This document shows, in pieces, positions 12,719 through 16,945 of a DNA stretch of 16,945 nt. The position numbers were made by a program, and so were the translations under genes. Under the pieces are notes generated by a model. It was not told the DNA's origin, ran no database searches, and worked only from the letters and a program-made list of their open reading frames with translations. Numbering within the stretch: the stretch's first letter is position 1; each line of letters opens with the position of its first letter. Source of the DNA: Thermoplasmata archaeon (GTDB lineage: Archaea; Thermoplasmatota; Thermoplasmata; Thermoplasmatales; Thermoplasmataceae); NCBI GenBank assembly GCA_021799755.1, contig JAJYZU010000011.1, positions 1 through 16,945 on the forward strand, written 5' to 3'.

Positions 12719-12778
12719 TAAATCGAATTATAAGAGGTCAGAATAAAATCATTTCGCAATCGAATTAACGGGGTAAAC

Positions 12779-12786
12779 TTATATAA
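12779..12786 (+). promoter_or_regulatory. TATA box of the toxin-antitoxin operon
   Basis: TTATATAA is centred about 25 bases before ATG 12807. This chooses ATG 12807 over the out-of-frame ATG at 12797 and indicates a leaderless transcript. Confidence 0.7.
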
Positions 12787-12806
12787 CTTATTTTGTATGA
12801 CAATGT

Positions 12807-13376
12807 ATGATTTCCGGCGTACAACTCGTCGAGTACCTTTTAAAGAAATATGGACCGCTGCCTCAGAAGAAGCTTCAGAAATTAGCTTATTTAGCGGAAA
12901 TTCAATATATAAAGAAGCATGGGGAGAGACTGTCAGACCTTTCTTTCAAGAAATACTATTATGGTCCATATTCGGTGGACATAAGGAATATAGAGGATCT
13001 TGATGAAAACATAGTGTTAAGGGAAGAAGCAAACGGCCATTATTCAAGCAAGGTATCAGAGCTCATCGATAAAGAAAGCGTTAATCCCATAGAGGACAAC
13101 GACCTTTCTCAGCAGATAGATTCTGTTTTACTCCCTTATTGCGACAAAACTGGAGCAGAGCTTCAAGAAGAAGCTGACAAAACCGAGCCTTTCCTTGAAG
13201 CTGAAAATTTCAACGATCCCATCGATCTTGATGGATACGCATGGTATTACAGTAAGGTTAATTCTGACGATTTTTGGGAGGCCGCAGCCAGAAAGGACGA
13301 CTACAATAAGAAGAATCATGTTTACGGGAAACACATTGTAAAAGAGGATTCTGAATTAAATTCTCTCTTTTCATAG
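12807..13376 (+). CDS. Panacea-domain (DUF4065/SocA-like) antitoxin
   Basis: This 189-residue protein has the Panacea/DUF4065 signature at the N-terminus: LVEYLLKKYGPLPQKKLQKL, then AYLAEIQYIKKHGERLSDLS and FKKYYYGPYS. The family includes SocA and GepA and works as the antitoxin of many two-gene toxin-antitoxin pairs with unrelated toxins. The C-terminal half is acidic and helical (EELQEEADKTEP-like stretch, WEAAARKDD) and may bind the toxin. The toxin gene follows 30 bases downstream in the same direction. The order antitoxin first and the own leaderless promoter fit a stability module of the element. Confidence 0.85.
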   Translation: MISGVQLVEYLLKKYGPLPQKKLQKLAYLAEIQYIKKHGERLSDLSFKKYYYGPYSVDIRNIEDLDENIVLREEANGHYSSKVSELIDKESVNPIEDNDLSQQIDSVLLPYCDKTGAELQEEADKTEPFLEAENFNDPIDLDGYAWYYSKVNSDDFWEAAARKDDYNKKNHVYGKHIVKEDSELNSLFS

Positions 13377-13406
13377 GTTGATTGATTGGCTTGCAGTAAT
13401 TATTCC

Positions 13407-13667
13407 ATGGACGTATCCGCTATTGAAGCATACATTCATGGCATAAAAGACGCATCAATAAAGGAACAGATTCGGAAGAAGATAGAGAAAGTAAAGGAAA
13501 ACCCATTAATTGGAGAAACCAAGGGTTTTAGGCTAAGGGGTTTGCGTGCTGTTAAGGTAAACAATCAGAAAATAGTCATACTTTACAGACTAGACGATGA
13601 GGATCCGTGCAAAATTGTATTTATTGACATTGGGGCACACGACGAGGTTTACAAAAACACCTACTAA
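13407..13667 (+). CDS. RelE/ParE-family toxin
   Basis: This is an 86-residue protein starting at ATG 13407; a TTG at 13386 would add seven residues. It has a helical N-terminal half (ASIKEQIRKKIEKVKENPL), then the RelE-like core GFRLRGLRAVKVNNQKIVIL, YRLDDED, and CKIVFIDIGAHDEVYKN, the usual C-terminal I-x-x-H-D-x-V-Y motif. RelE toxins cut or block mRNA in the ribosome; ParE relatives act on gyrase. Basic residues (R42, R44, R47, K50) would suit RNA contact. Paired with the Panacea antitoxin, it should serve addiction or abortive defence. Confidence 0.85.
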   Translation: MDVSAIEAYIHGIKDASIKEQIRKKIEKVKENPLIGETKGFRLRGLRAVKVNNQKIVILYRLDDEDPCKIVFIDIGAHDEVYKNTY

Positions 13668-13757
13668 CGTAGTTCCGTCTTTTGAGGAAGTTTCTTTTTA
13701 GTATTTTTGGGCAGAACATTTCCTCTGCTATTTTGCTATCCTTGAGACTTCAGATTT

Positions 13758-14393
13758 TCATGCCTTCCACGTCCTGATAGGGATATTTCTAAGAATAAGC
13801 CTCTTCTTTATTGTGTTTGGCGATACCATGTATTCTGCTGCAAGGGCCTTTATTGATGCACCTTCTTTATATTTCTGAATTATGACCTTTTCAGGAATAT
13901 CTTTCAGTGGACCATGCATGGGTTTGCCTGACCTGGTACCGTGAAGCATTGCCCTCATCCTGCCCTCCTGAGTTCTTTCAACAATCAGGTTACGTTCAAA
14001 TTCCGCAACAGCTCCAAGAATCTGGAAGAGCATCTTTCCCATTGGTGAGCTCAGGTCAATGTTCTGGTCCAGGAATATCATGCTCACATTATGGGATTCC
14101 AGGAAGTTCATTGTCTCAATGAGGTCCTTGAGAGATCTTCCCCATCGGTCTAGCTTGGTGCATACAACCAGTTCAATCTTTCCCTGCTCTGCCAGCTTGA
14201 GAATCCTGGATCTCTCAGACCTCTGATTCGATGCACCGGACATCTTCTCCTGGAATATCGCACCTTCCACAGCCGGGATAAGGCCATAATCTGAAATGTA
14301 TCTCTGGATCCTCTCAACCTGGGATGTCAGGTCCTGGTCCCTGGTTGAAACTCTGGCATAGCCTACAACATGTCTTGATAACTCATTGCTCAT
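13758..14393 (-). CDS. Serine recombinase (resolvase/invertase type)
   Basis: This 211-residue protein has the small serine recombinase layout. The catalytic motif YARVSTRDQ has nucleophile S16 and R14; the arginine motif KLDRWGRSLKDL holds R83 and R86. Next come QNIDLSSPMGKMLFQILGAV and AEFERNLIVERTQEG, the dimer helix, and a C-terminal helix-turn-helix (about 171-203, IIQKYKEGASIKALAAEYMV then SPNTIKKRL). Length and order match Hin/Tn3-type enzymes, not IS607 (which has the HTH first) or large serine integrases. It could resolve element multimers or invert a segment. A TTACCCTTAT box lies 26 bases upstream. T-rich DNA at 13680-13720 separates it from the convergent toxin gene. Confidence 0.9.
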   Translation of the reverse strand: MSNELSRHVVGYARVSTRDQDLTSQVERIQRYISDYGLIPAVEGAIFQEKMSGASNQRSERSRILKLAEQGKIELVVCTKLDRWGRSLKDLIETMNFLESHNVSMIFLDQNIDLSSPMGKMLFQILGAVAEFERNLIVERTQEGRMRAMLHGTRSGKPMHGPLKDIPEKVIIQKYKEGASIKALAAEYMVSPNTIKKRLILRNIPIRTWKA

Positions 14394-14419
14394 ATTTCAT
14401 TGTCATACTGAAACGGTAG

Positions 14420-14429
14420 ATAAGGGTAA
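14420..14429 (-). promoter_or_regulatory. TTACCCTTAT box before the serine recombinase
   Basis: The decamer is read on the minus strand and ends 26 bases before ATG 14393, at the same distance as for the RHH coiled-coil gene. Confidence 0.55.
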
Positions 14430-14446
14430 AGAGCAAGGTTAGGTAA

Positions 14447-16033
14447 TTGCAAGAGTTTATTGAGTGCAGAGACATTGAAATATCTTCAACTAATTATATT
14501 CTTATGAAAAAGGAAAATGGCGATGATTGGCCCTCTTATGGCTACTTCTCGTATAAGGGAAAATATTTTAGGTTGCATCACGGAATTAGCAATAGACAGT
14601 TTGCAGATATTCCTTCCATTGTTGTAAATTCTCTAGTAAAGACCCTAGATGATATAGGACAAGTCTCTTTGAATCATGCAGACTTTAAGAAAAAGGCACT
14701 GGAAGAAATTGAAAAATGGAATAATGCAATACCTAATGAGCTTAATATCCCAAAAAATCTCATTAGAGCGTCTCTTGACAAATATTATTGGGGAGAAATT
14801 AGCAGGTCTTCTACTTTGGGATTAAAGATAAAAGTAGATTGGGTAATATTTTCTCAATTCCTCGAACAACTCTCCAGCAAGAAAAAGGAGCTCTGGGAGA
14901 CCTTTGGATATATTTACGTTTGTAGGAACTTCCTCATCCAGCGTTCTATTAAAGAAGGTAAGCAGAATTTTGAAAATAAAATGGAAAGATACGTGAAAAA
15001 TATAAAAAACAAGTCAGGAGCCTACATAAATCAAATTGTTGACTCTATTGATATAATTGAAAAAACTACCAATAATGCCATATCTGAAATATACAGCACT
15101 GTTACTCGAGAGAGCAAAAAAAGTAAAAAAGACCCTGCTTACACGCTTTATAATCTTACTTACCTCAATGAGTTGAGATTAAAGTGTAATACACTCAGAT
15201 CGCTAACGCAGATTGGCGACTTTCCGGCTTGTTTCTCTGAAATGCGAAGAATTATCGAGGGTCTTACCACACATATGTTCTGGGACCAGTTGACGCTGAA
15301 GATTCTCAAAATAGATCGGAGAGCTAAAGATATGGACCTAATGGCGATATTTAAGGAAGGCTCTTTCAAAGAAGCTAAGGAACACAATCTCAATATTAAA
15401 GAAGTTTCTAACAAAAAACAGATTCTTGACAATGAAGCATTAAAACATATTTTGAATGAAAACAGTATTACGACAGATAAAGCAAAAATATTCATTAAAA
15501 AACTGCATGAGAATATGTCCATAGCGTCATATGCAATCATTTATGGTAAGTTTCTCTCTACATCGACCTTATCAAAATACAACGAGAAGCGTAAAAAACA
15601 GTCTAAATTAATGATAATTGATTTTAATAAAGAGAGAGACCTTCTGGAAATAGGTTCTAAAGAAATTATCGCCGCTCTTACCGAATCTGGGATTGTTGAT
15701 AAGCAATCATCGATGAATATTTACGACCGACTTTGCACCGCACTAAAAGGGCAGGAAATAATCTTAACACCTCCACCACCGACGTTGCCTCTCAGAATCC
15801 TTGGTCATTCTATGCTATTAGAAAAAACAATAAGCGAACTAAAGGACATGTATAATGAATTTAGTCCATTCACACATTCAACCTGGGAGTCAAACACTGT
15901 ATGGCCTTTTACCTCTGTACTTGAAATTATGACATTTGCGGAAATCCTAAAAAGGTTTACAGAATCGTTGAATAACACTATCAACGATTTCATCAACTTC
16001 TTTAAACCAATGGTCAATGTTTTTTTAATCTAA
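14447..16033 (+). CDS. Large AT-rich protein of unknown function, up to 528 aa
   Basis: The frame opens at TTG 14447 directly after a stop codon; ATG 14504 (509 residues) is the alternative, and neither has a convincing ribosome site. The product is Lys- and Ile-rich and mostly helical, with no membrane span. Recognisable shapes are an N-terminal beta-like part (YGYFSYKGKYFRLHHG), long helices (ENKMERYVKNIKNKSGAYIN), and GDFPACFSEMRRIIEGLTTH, but no catalytic motif I can name. It is much more AT-rich than the central operon, like the 353-codon gene on the other edge, which hints at recent acquisition. Its stop overlaps the stop of the convergent integrase part by 4 bases. It might be a defence or toxin gene, purely by location. 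Confidence 0.75.
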   Translation: MQEFIECRDIEISSTNYILMKKENGDDWPSYGYFSYKGKYFRLHHGISNRQFADIPSIVVNSLVKTLDDIGQVSLNHADFKKKALEEIEKWNNAIPNELNIPKNLIRASLDKYYWGEISRSSTLGLKIKVDWVIFSQFLEQLSSKKKELWETFGYIYVCRNFLIQRSIKEGKQNFENKMERYVKNIKNKSGAYINQIVDSIDIIEKTTNNAISEIYSTVTRESKKSKKDPAYTLYNLTYLNELRLKCNTLRSLTQIGDFPACFSEMRRIIEGLTTHMFWDQLTLKILKIDRRAKDMDLMAIFKEGSFKEAKEHNLNIKEVSNKKQILDNEALKHILNENSITTDKAKIFIKKLHENMSIASYAIIYGKFLSTSTLSKYNEKRKKQSKLMIIDFNKERDLLEIGSKEIIAALTESGIVDKQSSMNIYDRLCTALKGQEIILTPPPPTLPLRILGHSMLLEKTISELKDMYNEFSPFTHSTWESNTVWPFTSVLEIMTFAEILKRFTESLNNTINDFINFFKPMVNVFLI

Positions 16034-16863
16034 ACAAATGTACTGATTAGTGGGAGTAAAATCATCTTGTACCAATAGTCCGCCTGCTTCACCCTAGAAA
16101 GGTAATGCATGGATCCGACAGATTCCGGAGCTCTGCCTTCAATGAAATCTGCCACTGACTCTGGAACGTTATTCATTATCAGGAAATTATAGAACCACTT
16201 TCTAAGGTATTTAGGGGCAACCCCATACTTCCTTAGACTGTATGAAACCGTGTCCTTATGAATGTAAAATCTGTGCAGTTTCATTGCAATTTCTGTTGGC
16301 ATGTAAACATACTGGGATCTCTTATTCCCCCTGTTGTAGTTCAGAGGATATTTTGAAATCTCATCTTCAGTTATAAGTTTGGATGAATCGAATTCCCTGA
16401 GCATCTTTACAAGTTCTGTGACCCTAATTCCTGAGAAAGCCAGGATCTGAAATGATAATCTGTCTTTTTCACTCTTAATATTTTCATAGGCCTTCTTCAC
16501 ATCGCTGTCAGTAGGTACATAGCCATCGGAATTGGTTTTCCTTGAAGGTAAGGCTTTCCTGAAGTATATTGCAGTTTCCTCATCTATAATTTCAGTATCT
16601 AGAAGGAAATTGATGTAGGCCCTGAACACAGTGAGGACCATTGATGAGCTGCTACCTGATATTATGTCTCTCAGATTGGTTATTCCTTGAATTTCTCTAT
16701 TTTCAATGGGCTTCAGATACCTCAGAATATCATTCTTATATCCCTGGCTAAAGCCTTTCTGGTCCATCCATTTCCTTAGCTCTTTGTTGTATTTAGATGC
16801 CGGAGGCAATGTTTTTTGGCTTCGCAAGCAGGAGGCCTCGGGTTCAAATCCCGACCGGTCCAT
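16030..16863 (-). CDS. SSV-type tyrosine integrase, catalytic part int(C)
   Basis: The frame has 277 residues. Residues 2-15 (DRSGFEPEASCLRS) come from the tRNA repeat, as in SSV1 integrase where GFEP is also encoded by the tRNA T loop. An N-terminal core-binding part (about 20-110) precedes the catalytic domain: R147 in AFSGIRVTEL, a likely Lys in PLNYNRGNKRSQY, R221 in YLRKWF, R244 in IEGRAPE and nucleophile Y254 in MHYLSR. All tyrosine recombinase residues are present. The true N-terminus is the RHH part at 884-1052. In the integrated state the ATG at 16861-16863 is completed by the host base t16863, and a TATA-like GATAAAAAGTA lies about 26 bases upstream, so a truncated enzyme might be made. 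Confidence 0.9.
   Translation of the reverse strand: MDRSGFEPEASCLRSQKTLPPASKYNKELRKWMDQKGFSQGYKNDILRYLKPIENREIQGITNLRDIISGSSSSMVLTVFRAYINFLLDTEIIDEETAIYFRKALPSRKTNSDGYVPTDSDVKKAYENIKSEKDRLSFQILAFSGIRVTELVKMLREFDSSKLITEDEISKYPLNYNRGNKRSQYVYMPTEIAMKLHRFYIHKDTVSYSLRKYGVAPKYLRKWFYNFLIMNNVPESVADFIEGRAPESVGSMHYLSRVKQADYWYKMILLPLISTFV
16819..16862 (+). repeat. attR: second copy of the tRNA-Ala 3' part
   Basis: This copy is identical to 840-883 over 44 bases. It is preceded by element sequence (GTTTTTTG) rather than the tRNA 5' half, so it is not a functional tRNA gene. The right border of the element is here. Confidence 0.95.
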
Positions 16864-16911
16864 TTAATCTATTAATCGAATACTTTTTATCCCGGCACTC
16901 GTTATGTTCTC

Positions 16912-16945
16912 ATGACCATGCACCCAAAGTACCAGGAACTGCTTC
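16912..16945 (+). CDS. Start of a host gene, cut by the window edge
   Basis: ATG 16912 begins MTMHPKYQELL and runs out of the window. A TATA-like TACTTTTTATC (16881-16891) lies about 26 bases upstream, supporting a leaderless start here. Too little is visible to name it. Confidence 0.5.
   Translation, partial: MTMHPKYQELL

Larger units (their letters stand above)
840..16818. mobile_element. Integrated genetic element (plasmid/provirus) in tRNA-Ala, 15,979 bp
   Basis: The element is bounded by a 44-bp direct repeat of the tRNA-Ala 3' part (840-883 and 16819-16862, offset 15,979). The two parts of its own integrase lie at the two ends, which is the arrangement produced by SSV-type integration. 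It carries a replication-type operon, RHH regulators, a toxin-antitoxin pair, a serine recombinase and a P-loop motor ATPase. Both flanks are host-type: rfcS and tRNA on the left, a new leaderless gene start on the right. No capsid, portal or classical conjugation gene is recognised, so whether it is a plasmid or a virus stays open. Confidence 0.93.

Noticed and set aside
13758..14393. Serine recombinase as part of an IS607-type transposon
   Set aside because: The catalytic domain comes first and the HTH last, there is no TnpB gene next to it, and no terminal signals were seen.
16819..16862. Second tRNA-Ala gene
   Set aside because: Only the 3' part is present; the 5' acceptor strand and D arm are missing, so it is the att repeat.

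Overview
The window is archaeal and most likely from Thermoplasmatota (Thermoplasmatales-like); the lineage is an inference from gene content and style. It opens with the 3' part of the clamp-loader gene rfcS, followed by tRNA-Ala(CGC). Many genes have TATA boxes about 25 bases before the start codon, as expected for leaderless archaeal transcripts. Genes in the long operon have Shine-Dalgarno sites or ATGA stop/start overlaps.

Almost everything between the tRNA and the right edge is one integrated element. A 44-bp direct repeat, the 3' part of the tRNA from the anticodon loop to the discriminator base, occurs at 840-883 and 16819-16862, giving an element unit of 15,979 bp. The integrase is of the SSV type and was cut in two by integration. 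Its N-terminal part (884-1052, minus strand) lies beside the tRNA and its catalytic part (16030-16863, minus strand) ends at the right repeat. Joining the ends in frame through the repeat restores a protein of about 333 residues whose N-terminal domain looks like a ribbon-helix-helix (RHH) DNA-binding domain.

Layout, left to right. (1) 1053-1590 is a gene-free AT-rich region with inverted TTTGTAAAA/TTTTACAAA repeat blocks placed symmetrically around a palindrome: a candidate origin or partition site. (2) 1591-2879 holds a divergent pair, an AT-rich protein of unknown function and a small RHH regulator. (3) 2980-10343 is one long plus-strand operon of about 15 tightly packed genes. It begins with a large AAA+/P-loop protein with a C-terminal winged helix, and includes a small protein resembling the GINS B-domain, an Hfq/Sm-like protein, two related four-cysteine proteins, a zinc-ribbon protein and a terminal Zot/FtsK-like P-loop ATPase. 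(4) 10489-11774, minus strand, carries an RHH coiled-coil protein and two very small genes, one a zinc ribbon. (5) 11887-12439, plus strand, carries an acidic small protein and two tiny single-helix membrane proteins. (6) 12807-13667 is a Panacea (DUF4065) antitoxin with a RelE-like toxin. (7) 13758-14393 is a serine recombinase, and 14447-16033 an AT-rich protein of unknown function.

Read together, this is a plasmid-like or proviral element. It carries its own replication module (AAA+ protein plus a possible GINS-like partner), its own RNA-binding protein, a maintenance toxin-antitoxin pair, two recombinases and several RHH regulators with palindromic or repeated candidate operators. A motor ATPase and tiny membrane proteins could serve DNA transfer or particle formation, but no capsid gene is recognised. 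The host sequence resumes after 16862 with the start of a gene at 16912.
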